The notes under the pieces were generated by a model. That model was not told where the DNA came from. It made no database searches and saw nothing but the letters and a program-made list of their open reading frames with translations. This document shows positions 1 through 14,126 of a DNA stretch of 64,000 nt, piece after piece; the stretch's first letter is position 1; the number at the start of each line of letters is the position of its first letter. Source of the DNA: Erpobdella octoculata (lineage: Eukaryota > Annelida > Clitellata > Hirudinida > Erpobdellidae); assembly GCA_963978895.1 (NCBI GenBank), contig OZ022240.1, positions 3,150,916 through 3,214,915 on the forward strand, written 5' to 3'. The translations under genes and the position numbers were made by a program.

Positions 1-518
1 CCAATAAAGCTTTTAAATTAACAAAATTGGCATTTCTTTTGGACTTCATTGTTATGCAACTTTTTTAGTTTTTTTTTTTTTTTCATTTTCGACTTTTTAA
101 TGTCAGGAAAAACCTTTTTCTAGTGGCCCACCGATTTTCAAAAAAAATCACTCTTTTTACTTCTTGCTCTCAAAAAAGCTGATGATCCCGGGGGGGGGGA
201 AGGGTTAGTTGGAGGTAGTCGGACCCACTTTAAAAAAAAATGAAAATCCCCTTTAGCAGATTTAATTATTGTAATTCTGTTTTTAATAATTTTGGCAAGT
301 GATACACTAAAAATATAACACACTATGTAATATGTATATATATATATATATTTGCATGTATTTATGCACATATGTGTGTTTATGTATGAATATGTATGTA
401 TGTGTTTACGAATGTGTGTATGTATGTTTGTGTGTGTGCAAAAGACGATTGATGCAAGAGACTCGACTGTGACAGCTTCAATCGGTTAAAGGCGCGTTTA
501 TGGCAGTGTTGTCGATGA

Positions 519-693
519 TATAGAGATTATTATAGAGAATATTATATAGAGATTATTATAGAGAATATTATATAGAGATTATTATAGAGAATATTATATA
601 GAAATTATTATAGAGAATATTATATAGAGATTATTATAGAGAATATTATATAGAGAGTATTATAGAGAATATTATATAGAGATTATTATAGAG
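519..693. repeat. 26-bp minisatellite, about 7 copies
   Basis: Units built on tatagagattattatagaga recur every 26 bp with few substitutions. The array sits between a short G+C-richer stretch (about 485-515) and a segment containing gttcgattcc. Confidence 0.85.
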
Positions 694-1324
694 TGTCAGT
701 TCGATTCCTTCTCGAGTTAAAAATATTTGGCGTTGTTTCGTGACTTCCTTGCATTGCAAAAAATCATTACTTTAAATTAATATTATAAATGTTTAATATT
801 ATCGCTAATAATAAATTAAGAAAACCTGTTTTTTCATGTCTCGGGCTATGTCGCATTTATATTTGTCGTAAACGCGACAACCACGAAAAATACGCTGCCG
901 CTAATGTCGCTAATGTCGCAAAAACAAAGTGTCGTATACTTTAGTAATCTACGGAAAGCCTTAAGTTATTATTATTTTTATTATTTTTATTATTATTGCT
1001 AATGCGATTTAGTCGCCGGCGACGTCGCTTCCCCGTTGCGGCATCGGTTGTTAAAACGTCAGATCCGTCCGGTGGCGCGTGACGGGCATGCGTTCCGTTC
1101 CGTTCACTCCCCCCTGATCCCACCCCCACTCCACCCCTCTCTACCCCACTCCATCCCTCCCCCTCTCCCGTCTGAAACATCATTTTCCATCATTTCTCCA
1201 TCGAATGCCGGTGTGCCGTCCGTTCTTGTTTGGCCATAATTTCCTTTTCTGCTCTCGTTCATCTGTCCAGACGTGACGAGATCTGTCAATGCGCGCGTGA
1301 CGAAGCCCAAGAAGCACTTCAATC

Positions 1325-1770
1325 ATTATAATAAAAATAATTATAGTTATTATTATTATCATATTACTAATACTAACTATAGTAACTATTATAATAACAA
1401 AAACTAATTATATAATAATTATTATGTTACTAATACTAATTATATTAATCATTATAATAACACAAATAATTATAATTTGTATTTTATCACTAATACTAAT
1501 TATATTAATTGTTATAATAAAAACTAATTACAATAATTATTATGTTACTAATAATAATTATATCAATCATTATAATAACAAAATAATTATAATAATTATT
1601 ATGTTGCTAATACTTATTATATTTATTATAATAATAACAAAATAATTATAACAATTATTATGTTGCTAATACTTCTTATATTTATTATTTTAATAACAAC
1701 AATAATTATAATCATTATTATAATACTAATACTAATTATAATAATTATTACAATAACGAAAATAATTAAA
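1325..1770. repeat. Degenerate ~60-bp AT-rich minisatellite
   Basis: The phrase tgttactaatac or a close variant returns at about 1425, 1485, 1543, 1602, 1661 and 1720, giving a period near 59-60 bp. Between these the DNA is almost pure A+T (taataattat type). Confidence 0.7.
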
Positions 1771-2059
1771 TTGTTTTTTTATATTTTTAATTTAGATTTA
1801 TGAGCGAATTTCAAATTTAAGCGCATTAAGCATCCGGATTATCTCACCTCGTTCTTTTATACGACTTTTCTGCGTATTTTGTAAATAAATCCCATTTAAA
1901 ATAAGTTATGAATTTTCATTATATTTTCCTTGTTATCAGAAACTTTGAAATTCGTCAATTTTTCAATCACTTTAAGTACTGGAATGTCAATGCCATGTTT
2001 AGTGTGGGAGAAAAGTCAAGGAGAAGGTAAGCTGTTTCCAATGCACTTAGAAATTGAAT

Positions 2060-2180
2060 AAAAGAAAGGAAACAGAGAAAGAAAGAAAGAGAGAGAGAGA
2101 GAAAGAAAAAGAGAAGAGAAAAAGAAAGAAAGAAAAAAAAGAAAGAGAAAGAGAAACGAAATAGAAATAGAGTGAAAAAG
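2060..2180. repeat. Purine-rich GAAA/GA tract
   Basis: Nearly all purines on the + strand (gaaagaaa, gagaga, aagaaa). Polypurine DNA of this length can adopt triplex structure; no gene is seen in it. Confidence 0.8.
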
Positions 2181-3194
2181 GTCAAAACAAAGAAAGAGAC
2201 AAAAGGTAGACTTTTATTAAAATTTTGATCTTTGAACGCGACCTTACAAGATGGAAATCCTATCTATCTCACTTCCTTTTGGTCAAACATAGCCGTATAT
2301 GGCCATGCATGTCCGTCCCGTGGCCATATATGGTTGAACATGCCCTATTTTGACCGTTTTCTGTATCATTAATCATGAGATTTGATGGAAAACTAAAATA
2401 AAATTTTCTAACTGAAATCAATTTCCTGGAATGAAAAGGCGCTGTTTTTATTGAAAGTTCCAATTTTATCTTTACCAATATTTCTGGACATAAAAACTGA
2501 ACACACTTCCTTTCTATCTTCGGTTCAGCGATAATAAACTGGTTTTTTTAAATACGTACATATACAACAATATTCACATTAAATTATTAAATTTAATTTG
2601 TTTCCAACAAAAATATTTAATAGAACAAAATTTTTTATCGCAGTGAAAAGATGGAAGTTCTAAAATAAGGTCACCCCCATCACCAAAAAATTGTTTATAA
2701 AGGGTGGATAAGGGGTTAGGTTTTGTTAGTAATATATCAAATTCTTCATAACCGATAAATCAGTGCGAAAGTGTTGCCGCCGTTTTAACAACTTTCTGTC
2801 TTTTAATGACGAAAACGCCAAAGAAGACCAATGCTTTCATCGATAAAACATTTGTCGTGGTGCGAAAAGCATCGAAATGCTCTCGAAAATGCTGGTGGAA
2901 CAAGTTTGTGTAGTTTGTAGTTTGTGGTGGAAAAGTGTGAACAAGATGTTGTTTTTTTTTCAGTGGGAAATGTCAAATATCCAAAAAGGTCAAGGTGTCA
3001 AAAGGTCAAGATGTCAAAAGCAAACACCTGAGACGAATGAGAAGCGAGGAAATTGAAAGAAAAGTGAAAAATTTTAGCAAATCAAAAAATGAAACTTTCG
3101 CGTTTTTTGTAACGGCGAGTCGTGACAGTGCGGTCAAAAGTTACAAAAAAAATTGAAAACAACACAAGAAAACTACAATCTCAAACAACAATCA

Positions 3195-3227
3195 AAACAA
3201 ACAAACAAACAAACAAACAAACAAACA
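3195..3227. repeat. (AAAC)n microsatellite
   Basis: Eight uninterrupted copies of aaac. Confidence 0.9.
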
Positions 3228-3356
3228 ACGACAGCAATCACACAGAGAAATGAAAACACACACACACAACGACACCAACAACTGCCAGAAAACTAGTAAC
3301 GCACACAAGCATGGCAATTAATGATGATGGCGATGTTAGAACACGCCGATGTTGAG

Positions 3357-3799
<443 letters not shown>

Positions 3800-4256
3800 C
3801 TCTTCATTGTCGGCTTCCACAGCACTGTCTTGTGGAGGCCATATTTAGTTATCTGCAGAATAAAACGTTGGAAGAGAGCCAAAGACGGTAAAGTGCGCCA
3901 AGTTGCCAGTCATTTAGAGGATTTGTTTTTTAAATTTATCGACATTTGGTGTTTCACTAAGTAACATTTTACTAAGTAATATTTTCTTAGTTCAAGTTCA
4001 AGGTTATTTAATTATTCTTTCATTGGTAAAAACTGTTGTCATATAAGTCTGAATTTGACACAATTAGGAATGAATGCAATCTCCAGGCTGTCCTTGAAGC
4101 GCTGGAACTGAAGGAAACGAACATATAGAACGACACGAGGGACAATAGTTTTAATAAACCTTTTGAACTGGCCAAGGATAGAATAGCAGCTGCCTGACAG
4201 CAAATAGATAAACCTGCGCTGCTTTCAATTGTTCGAATAAATCCAGTGAATTGAAC

Positions 4257-4273
4257 GAGAGAGAGAGAGATGC

Positions 4274-4372
<99 letters not shown>

Positions 4373-4403
4373 AAGATAGAAAAAGAAAGATAGAGAGAGA
4401 GAA
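4257..4403. repeat. (GA)n microsatellite
   Basis: About 145 bp of ga dinucleotides with a few interruptions. Confidence 0.95.
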
Positions 4404-4544
4404 CGGAATATAGAGAGAATACATTGACTCACTGTGAAGTGTTTTTTATTGTTGATGATGTCATGTTGATGTCATGATTATGTCATAATGATGTCATTTC
4501 TTTTTTACGTTTATAATACTTGATGCGTATGTCTCGATACCGAT

Positions 4545-4656
<112 letters not shown>

Positions 4657-6194
4657 ATTATTCTTTTCATTATTTAGGCAAGACAGTCCACATGCCTTAA
4701 TAGACGTAGATAAAGGAAAGCGACATTCTGATCAAATAATGATTATCAGCTGCATTTTTCCATCCTGGTTGTTGTTTAAGTCTTTTAACACATCTGGAAT
4801 GAAATTTTTTTTTATAAACAATCGAAAAATCGATTCAATATTTCCTGTCCGGTTATTTTCATGTTTCAGAGTTGAACTTCTGAAACCAGCAGAGATCGAG
4901 TGATTGATTTTAACGCCTACGCGCTTTAATCATTTACAGCACGACAGACAAGTTTTTAAATTAAAAGTTTTTTGAATATCGTGACGTAATTGATAAATTT
5001 AATGAAATATTTTCATAATTTTTCTATCAACAGTATGGAATAGACACGCAAATGTTTTGTTGAATATTTTTTCCTTTTTTTTCAAACTTTCAAAGCCATC
5101 AGTGATGCTATAGAAAAACTTGAAATATCTTTTTGAAATAGAAAAACATTTTTTTTTCACTTCAAGTTTTTAAAAATATTTCTTGTTTTTAAGAGATTTT
5201 GTTTTAAAAACTAATGTTGTAAAAACAACCTCGGAACTCTCGACTGGGCATGCCACGGGGGGATTTAAGAGGGTCCGCGGGCCTGATAACCGGGGCGGAA
5301 CAGCGGCAACAAAGATGATGGAGGTGGTCTCTCAGGGGTGCATCGATGCCAAAAGATACCCAAAATAGGTTAATGGAAAAGAGTGTATGGGAACACTCCA
5401 CGTGCAAATGGGAAATAAAAAACGGAGAAGGTTATGCCACTCTATCCCTTTGTTTGTGATGTTGTTGTTTGAGTTGTTGGGGTGAAGATGCTGTTGCTTG
5501 TCAGTTTGTTGATGTTGTTGTTTGGTTTGTTCATTGTGTTGTTTTTGCGTTTAGTTGCTTTTTTGTTGATTTCGGCGTCGAGTTGTTGTTGTTGTTTTTT
5601 GCTTAAGAAAACACTTTTTAGAGTTGACTCTGATCTAAAGTTCGAAATCGCACTGAAATATTTAGATAGTGCGTTGTGAGGGGGGGCGATGTGAGGGGCG
5701 AGGTAGAGAACATCAGTGCGTCTGGCAGTGCATTAGGTTTTTCATCACTCAAAAATAAAGAATAATTTTAATTATATAATCAGTATTAGTAGTAGTGCTG
5801 ATTATTATTATAATTCTTAATATATTGTTAGTCATGGTTTTGCAAAAAAACACGCAATACAAAATTTTTTCATAATAACAATAATAATAATAATAATTAT
5901 GCATAAAGGTCGCTAGCGTTCAACGTAATTTTTTTCTTTTTTCATCTAATGAAGCAATATAAATTGCATCACACCGGAAGTTGCGTGAAGAAATTCATGC
6001 GTATCGAAAAAAAGAAATAAGAAAAAATAAAAATTCAAAATAAAAAGAAAAAAAGAGAAAAAATAACAATGTGAAAAAAGATAAGTGAACAATTAAAAAA
6101 GACCACTACAAAAAATTAAATAAAAGTCAAATAAAATTGAAAAAAAAATTATTATAAAAAAACTTTAAAAATAAAAACAAAACAAATTCAAAAG

Positions 6195-6325
6195 TGTTAT
6201 GATGGTGATCGTTTTGTCGGGGAATTTTTTTTAGTGTGGCGGTTTTTACGGGGCCAATTTGTCGGAGGCCGTAATGTTGGGGCCCTTTTGTCGGGACCCT
6301 TTTGTCTAAGGCCATTTTGACGGGT
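6195..6325. repeat. Short degenerate repeat of ttttgtcggggcc type
   Basis: The words ttttgtcggg, atttgtcgga, ttttgtcggga, ttttgtctaagg and attttgacggg follow each other at 15-20 bp spacing. This G+C-richer patch stands out in an A-rich stretch. It may be a transposon fragment; I could not place it. Confidence 0.5.
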
Positions 6326-7044
6326 TCTCTTTATACTCATATGTGACAACTTTTTCGCGTAAGATTTATTTTGCATCAATTATAAAATCACGGAACGTCT
6401 TTTGACCATTAATTTCAGTCACTTTTCTTGGCCAACCGGCATTCAATTGCAAATCTCGGTCGAATCAGTCTTTTCTTCAATTCCTCCACGAGTTTCTGCC
6501 ATAAATTTCAACCTAGCAAGGCGACATTAATTTCAACCGTTCAAGTCTCCGGTTGATTCAGCGAGTCACATAATTTACATTGTCCCACTCAAATTGCTTG
6601 CATAATATGCCCAGTTTTGGCCATTTGACTGCCGAGGATCTAGAAGGTGCAGGACGCGATGGGAAAGCTGGAATCGGGTTTTTGAATAAGACATCAGTAA
6701 TTCCAGTTTTTGATGTATTTTATTTTGAAAAATATTTTTTATTGATAAATAAAAATAACGTTTTTACTTTTTTTAACTTTAATATTGAAAAATAAGTTTA
6801 TTAGTTTATTTAATCTAATTAAATAACTTTTATAAAAAGTTTGGATTAAAAAACTGAAATTAAAAAAGTAGAAAACAATTCTGATTTGTTTCCATAAGTT
6901 TCAAAACGTTTTCATAAAATAAAACACAAATAAATAAAACAAAAAATTAAAAAATTAATAAAAAGAAATAAATCCATAAAATAAATAAAAACTTATAAAA
7001 TAAAATAAATAATGAGTTATCAAATAAAATAAATAATAACTTAT

Positions 7045-7531
<487 letters not shown>

Positions 7532-7894
7532 AGTTATGATCTTCATCAAAATCCATTCAGCGTGATATTCCACGCATCGAAAGTCAGACTGTGAAGGTAA
7601 ACCCAGCAAGGGAGGAAAAGACGAGGAAGAGAGAAAAAAGAGAGAAAGAAAAAATTTCAACCACCCACACACGTCGCATTTTATTAATGCCCACTTTGAT
7701 AGCATCTATGAAGTACTCTCCTCTCGGGATCTATCTCGCCTCGTTCGCTGCTCGTCTCAATGAGTTTCCGCTGATCAGTCGCTATTAAAACATTCCGCTC
7801 TCTTCTTCGGCTACGTTTTCCACGACGTCCGCCATCCCTTGTTTCCAGGAGCAAGGAAATTTAGGAAGAGGGAGATTATTGGGCGCGATGAGTG

Positions 7895-7985
7895 GCATGG
7901 TGGGTAGATAGGTGGCCAGCCCTGTAAATAGGGGTTGGCTGGGTGGGTGATAGGTAAATAGGTAGGTGGATGGATTGATAGGGAG
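7895..7985. repeat. Degenerate GGTRGATAGG repeat
   Basis: Words such as ggtagataggtgg, gggtgataggtaaatag and ggtaggtggatgg recur irregularly. Confidence 0.5.
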
Positions 7986-8629
7986 ATGAATCAGTGTTTA
8001 TGTGGCGAGTAGGTTTTATATTGGTGGAGACTGCTTAGCTCTGTTCAGCGACCGCGTGGAAATGCGTTTGTACGCTTTTGTACAGTTGAACAAGTTGTAC
8101 GACATTTGTGAATATGAAATGGTTTCAGTTTCAGATTGTTTTAATGAAAATAAAGGAGAGGATAACTGAAGACATGAAACCAAAAAAAAAAGTTGAACTC
8201 CAAAAGAGGAAGTGAGAAGCGAGAAGATAGCGTGGGAGTTGTTTTTTAATGTGGACTCAATTATGTGGAAATAAAAATCACACGTGATGAGTTTGTGAAA
8301 AATACATGGAGATGGAGAAGCAAAAAATTACCAAGTTAAAGAAAAGAAAAAATGAAAAAACGGGAGAAAAAAAAACGTGAAAAAAATAAATAAATAGAGA
8401 GAATGAATGAATGAAACTGATATAAGAATGATCCTCTTGTCGTATTTGATTTTTTATTTCTGATTGTCAAGGTCGTCTCATGACTTTAATATGCGCTTAA
8501 TAAGAATATTAAATTAACAAGCATTAAAGCTTGTCAGAGAAAAAAGGCATTAAAAAAATAAAAACACGCAAATGTTTTCCTAGTAGAAAAATAAAAAAAA
8601 TGATCTTTAAAAAAAAATTAATTTTTAAA

Positions 8630-8715
8630 TCGGCGTAAAATACGGATTTTAAGTATGCCAAATGTCATTAAAATCAGTGCAGTGGTATCAAAATTATATC
8701 CAGTTACAGACAGAC
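8630..8715 (+). mobile_element. Possible 3' tail of a non-LTR or SINE-like element
   Basis: The phrase ccaaatgtcattaaaatcag followed by tgcagtggtatc and then cagacagacgg resembles the common invertebrate retroelement ending, where a sentence of the type aaatttcattaaaatcggtt is followed by an ACAG-rich tail. This is recognised by style only; no coding part is seen. Confidence 0.35.
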
Positions 8716-8962
8716 GGACTTAGAATAATTATTAGAATAGATGTGAATTAAACGAATTTCTATAATAATTTGCACTTATATATACACATTTTCACAAATT
8801 TTTTGAAATTTAATTTAATTTCATAGATATTTTATAGATAAATAACTAATTTTTAATATTAATATATATTAAATTTGTAGATGGTTTTTTGTCAGAATAT
8901 TTGTGTTCTTATCTATTTGCATGCAGAGGAAGGGTAAGACAAACTGTGAAGAAGGGAGGAAT

Positions 8963-8983
8963 GGGGTGGGGTGGGGTGGGGGG
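8963..8983 (+). other. G-quadruplex motif
   Basis: Four runs of at least four G separated by single T (ggggtggggtgggg and so on) on the + strand. Runs with one-nucleotide loops form very stable quadruplexes. Confidence 0.8.
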
Positions 8984-9300
8984 AATCGGCTTGTTTTCTT
9001 AAAAGGCGAAATCGGCAAAAAAAATAAATTGTGCTCAAGAGAGGACTGTCACTTTTCCGCTTTTTCAAATTTTGAGACAAAATTTGAACCATGCAAAACT
9101 TGGGAATAAAACTTAACAATAACAATAATAATAATAATAATAACAAGAAGAATAATAGTAAGAAGAATAAAAATAAAATATATAAATCTTTTTTTTTTAC
9201 TTTTCCTGAGTACAAGATTATAACTGGAATAGGCACTGCTGGATGACCTGGAAAGGCTGCTCGCTGAAGGAAGCCGTCCTGATGGGATTTCCAAGTGGAA

Positions 9301-9305
9301 ATGAC

Positions 9306-9362
<57 letters not shown>

Positions 9363-9406
9363 GATGACGATGGCGACGATGATGATGAGGATAATGATGA
9401 TGATTA
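9301..9406. repeat. (GAT)n microsatellite
   Basis: gatgatgat with some gac interruptions. A second short run lies at 9583-9615. Confidence 0.95.
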
Positions 9407-9470
9407 AAATTACGACAATATGGTAAAATAAAAAAAAAGTGTTATAGCAGCAATGACGACGACATTGACA

Positions 9471-9548
9471 ATGACGCTCATGACGATGACGTTCATGACG
9501 ATGACGCTCATGACAATGACGCTCATGACGATGACGTTCATGACGATG
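9471..9548. repeat. 15-bp tandem repeat
   Basis: About five units of tgacgatgacgttca and variants. It lies between two (GAT)n runs and probably arose from one of them. Confidence 0.85.
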
Positions 9549-9581
9549 CTGGTTTCTTCAATGACGTAGAGGTCGACGGTT

Positions 9582-9617
<36 letters not shown>

Positions 9618-10300
9618 GTGGAAATGTTAAGCTGATGAAGTTTTAATACTAAGAAGATTTGAATTTGCAACCGATCGAATCTTAGACTTTGCCCCGAAGA
9701 TAGGAGCGCTGGGCTGGGAATGATAGTAGTTGAGAGAGAAGAAATAAAAGAGTGAAATAAATATGAAGATAGTGAATGAAAGAAATACAAATAAACAAAG
9801 ATTTTAAATACATGTTTTTATTTAAATGCACTAAAATGATAGAAAAATTGTAAAGATACAATTTGAAAATTGAGAATTGTGAAAGCGTGGGGCGCTTTCC
9901 TTTGCACTCATAAGATAGCAGAAATTGCGTCCCACATTTTTATGTTTACAATTTATTTTATTCTTTTTACTGCATTTAAATAAAAGCGAATTTTTTAACA
10001 CCTTTTTTTGATAGTAATATTTTCAGATTCTTAGTCTTCGATTTTTGCGATAGATTTTTAAGAACCAAAATCTACAGTAAAAGACAAATATGAAAAACAA
10101 TCAGATTTCAGATTTTTCAGATTTTTCTAGAAAATTAGGCAAATTTTAACAGTTATTAATTTTTTAAAATACATTTTATTTAATTTTTCTATATATGATT
10201 TTCGTACAAACCATTAAACATGCTACAAACAGATGATGTTAAATAAAAACGTATAAAATAAAAAGAGAATGGAAGTGAAAGCAACAAAAAGACAGATTGT

Positions 10301-10311
10301 GAGGGAGAGAA

Positions 10312-10407
<96 letters not shown>
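10301..10407. repeat. (GA)n microsatellite
   Basis: Almost perfect ga repeat of about 100 bp. Confidence 0.95.
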
Positions 10408-10410
<3 letters not shown>

Positions 10411-11189
10411 TACATGGATTGAAGCATTAAAGTCTTAGCGACTAATATTTCTATTGATGTTTTAAAACATGAAAAATAACTTAAAATTTAGTTTTAGTAG
10501 GTTTTAACTGTTTTTAATTATTCTAAAAATAATTTTAAAAAGCGCATAATCTATTCGATAATTTTGTTAAACTTATTTTGAAATTTCATTTTATTTATTT
10601 TCTTTAAATTTTGTATCGCTCTACTTGGTCTTTGTTTCAAAATTTGGTAAACACTTTTCAAAAGCAATGCAGTTTCCCTATTTTCGAGGCGATGGCGCTA
10701 TGATTAGAAGCAGTCGCTGTCTGGCAGAGGTTTCAGGCAGTCATGTCCAAGTTGGACCAGCGACTGAGAAGGATTGATTCCTTGTGTGTTTAACGTTGCT
10801 AATTAATTGCTTTCGGTGATGAAACGGTAACGAACCGTTATGTCTGTTTTTTTATTCATTGCTGCGTGACATCTTTGTGAAAATGTTATTTAAAAAACCC
10901 TTTTTGAAGAGAAAACCACCTAAAAGGTTTTTCTATTAAAAAAAACAAGATACACTGATCATACGGTTTTTCTCCACTCGCAAATAAGCCCAACTAGTTT
11001 TTTATGGTCGTTTTTCTCTTTTGATTAAACGTTTGTTGTTTTTTTCAATTAAGTATTTTTTTAAAATTTAATATAAAAAAAATGTTGCAGAAAAAAATAA
11101 ATATAATTAATGAAACAAAACCAAGTTTGAGTTAAAATAATTATGCTTATTTGTGTAATAATTTAAGCCATAATACCGGCCTGTGTTTA

Positions 11190-11610
11190 CAGAATGTATG
11201 TGTATTCGTCGTATTTTATAAGTATTATATGCATTATAAATGTGTGTAGTAGGTGCATTATATATGTGTTAAGTGTATGCATTATGTATGTGTGTAGTAT
11301 GCGTATTATATATGCGTGCAGTGTAAATGTGTGCATATGCATTACATATAAGGTACGTGTGTGTGTGTGTGTGAATAAAAAATGTTTGTAGTGTAACACT
11401 CTATATTACATTACTAAAATGTTACATTAATTCATTTCAAACGTTACACTACAAGATTACAAGCATTATATTTCAGAACTACAAACGTTGCGTTACAATA
11501 TTAAAAACATTTCATTCCAGAACTACAAACATTACACTACAAGATTACAAGCATTACATTCCACAATTACAAATGTTACACTACAAGATTACAAACATTG
11601 CATTACTTTT
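11190..11610. repeat. Two adjacent degenerate minisatellites
   Basis: Left part (to about 11380) repeats words like tatgtgtgtagtatgcatta. Right part repeats acactacaagattacaa and aactacaaacattac at roughly 43-bp spacing. No coding signal. Confidence 0.65.
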
Positions 11611-12803
11611 TACAGTTTTTATTAAGTTACAAAAAATATTACTAATTTGTTGAATAAATATTCTTCAAAATATTTTTTCTTATTTTATTAGAGGCATATT
11701 TTATTTAGAGGTTATTACATCCGGAAAAAATTGCAGTTTATTCCTTTAAAAAGTCTTTGTTCTGCAGCAGCACCTGCTTTCCAGGCCATAAACTTATAAT
11801 AAACATTATGCAATTTCTGACGCTTAAACTTTTTTGTTTTTGCTCATTCACAATTAAGTAATAAACAAAAAGCATAGACTTGTATTTTTTATCAATTTAC
11901 AATATTATGAAAAACAAAAAAAATAAAAAAAAATTTCAAAATAGCATCTCAGGTGATTTAAACTTCAAGGACGACCGAACAAAAAACACGGCATGATCGC
12001 AGCTAAAATAAAAAAAATTATTACTTTAATAATTTGATTTAAGCATCGTTTTTGTTTATCAACAAACTCAAACAAAATATAAAAAAAAACAGGAAACATT
12101 TTAATAAGCCTATCGTAAATATAAATACAGGAAAAATAAAACGAGAGAAAAAGAAAGAAATAAAAAGAGAGAGAGAGAAAAGGGAATGAGAGAGAGAGTA
12201 GGAACAAGTATCATAAAACATCCTCACTTCTGGGAGGGATGGAAACGTAGCACGTGACCTAGAATATTTATTTCCTTTTTAAGTTGTAATTTTTCGAGAT
12301 TTTTCTTTTCTGATTTTCAATATTTTACGTCATTTTTTGTGTTCATCTCAGTTGTTTTATACACGTCATAACCGCCTCATCTATTGAGACCGACAGTGTG
12401 ACAAAACAAACACACGCAATCACACGCACACCCACAGCCCACATACACACACACACAAACAGACACGGATTCATCCATGAGCGAGTAGAGACGTGACATG
12501 ATGTATGAAACACACTCCCAGTTACAGAGGTGTGACCAAAACACTCGAACAAATAGTTATATTACACACATAAGTTGTAATGTAAAAACAAAACACATTA
12601 CCGTTATTATCGATGCCGCACACAGACACTAAGGTGTGACAGATTAGTATGTGAACTCCTACAATTCCGATGCGCATAAACAACAGGGCTGCACACCGAG
12701 GTCAAATGCACGTGATGGAGCCATAGCCCAACGCACGCCGGTTGTGATTGGATTTGATTAGAAACCGATAGCTAAAAAGTGGCAATCCTAAATCGATCGT
12801 GAA

Positions 12804-13303
12804 CGGTGGCGCACCCAAAGATGGGATTTAGGGTTGGAGCCTCCCTGAAAAAAATCAATTTTTTTTAAATTCTCATATTTACTTCACCGTCGGTCCTGCT
12901 TGTTTGCTTGAATGTTTGCAAACCTTGAAAATCGATCTCCCTATGGAAATACATTGTATCAACATTTAAAAAGTTTTTAAAAAATAAATTTGTAATTGAA
13001 AATAATAATTGGCTATGTTTTGAATAAAAAACAAATCAAATAAAATTGAATAAATGTTTACATATATAAATTCAAAAATATATCATTTTAAAAGTAATTT
13101 TTTGCAATAAATAAAAAAACTGGCAAATCCAAAAATATAAAGAAATTTGTTAAAAACCTGTGTTTTCACGGCTTACTTGTTTTGAAAGATAAAATGCAAA
13201 ATATTGCTAATTTAACATGTTTTGTTCTACAAATTGGATTAAATAGTAAAAATATCTGACTGGTCCGTTTCTCCCCGAAAAATAAATTCTGAGTGCGCCA
13301 CCG
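12804..13303. mobile_element. 500-bp non-autonomous DNA transposon (MITE-like)
   Basis: The segment begins cggtggcgcac and ends gtgcgccaccg, a perfect 11-bp terminal inverted repeat. Similarity weakens further in (left cccaaagatggg, right reverse complement tcagaattt). A G-rich stretch with gggttggagcctcc follows the left end and ctccccg precedes the right one. The interior is A+T-rich without an open frame. The termini resemble hAT-type ends (CAGTGGCG-like), a family-level inference. I could not see a convincing target-site duplication; the flanks share only cgatc at different distances. Confidence 0.6.
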
Positions 13304-13738
13304 ATCTATTCATTTCGGAATACATCAGTATATACTCTTCGTTACAATAGATAACACAAAAACTCACTGGATAGGAATCTACGTGTTACATTGATCCAGA
13401 TGTGAAATCAGTTAATTAATCAAGAATGAGAAACATCGGGAGAGGGAGGTGGAAGAGTGAATAAGGAGAAAAAGAAGATTAAAGAGTTATGGAAAAAAAA
13501 TGGATGACGGAGGAAAAGAAGGAGAGATGGGGGGGGAGAAGGATGACGGTGAAGTCCCCCCCGAGGCTTTTCTTATTTTAACATTACTTTAATGACTTTG
13601 CGTCGTGACTGTGTGAAATTAAGTGGACAGGCAAGGCGGAGTGTAAGGAGAAAGAAATGAAGTTAGGGAAAAAAATGAGAGTAAAAAATGAAAAAAAAAT
13701 GACAGTAGTAGGAAATAACACAATTTATATAAATATAG

Positions 13739-13862
13739 AACTATTTAAAACTGGAATAAAAATGATTCAATATAATTCATTTGTAAACCTATAGTGGTCT
13801 AACTATTTAAAACTGGAACAGAAATGATTCAATATAATTCATTTGTAAACCTATAGTGGTCT
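13739..13862. repeat. 62-bp tandem duplication
   Basis: Two adjacent copies starting aactatttaaaactgg and ending cctatagtggtct differ at only about two positions, so the duplication is recent. Confidence 0.9.
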
Positions 13863-14126
13863 AAGAGACTGACAGACATATTAGACATATAGATGAACAA
13901 ACATACACACGGACAAACACACAGACAGACAAACAGACAGCTTTTCAAGTCATTGATAAATACTAAACATAAATTAAGCTAACTTTTTAAACTAATTGTT
14001 TGGAATAAAAATTTTTATTTTATGTAATTCCATTTGATGGTTGCATGCTCTGTTGCTAATCCCATTGTCACCGGCTGTTTGTGGGGCTCTACGAACGAAC
14101 ACAAATAAATAAGTTACTTAAATATG

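Noticed and set aside
7561..7592. Short segment between an attcag acceptor and an aag|gtaaac donor
   Set aside because: About 40 bp, no family motif, and it sits at the edge of the (TAAA)n array. It cannot be told from chance.
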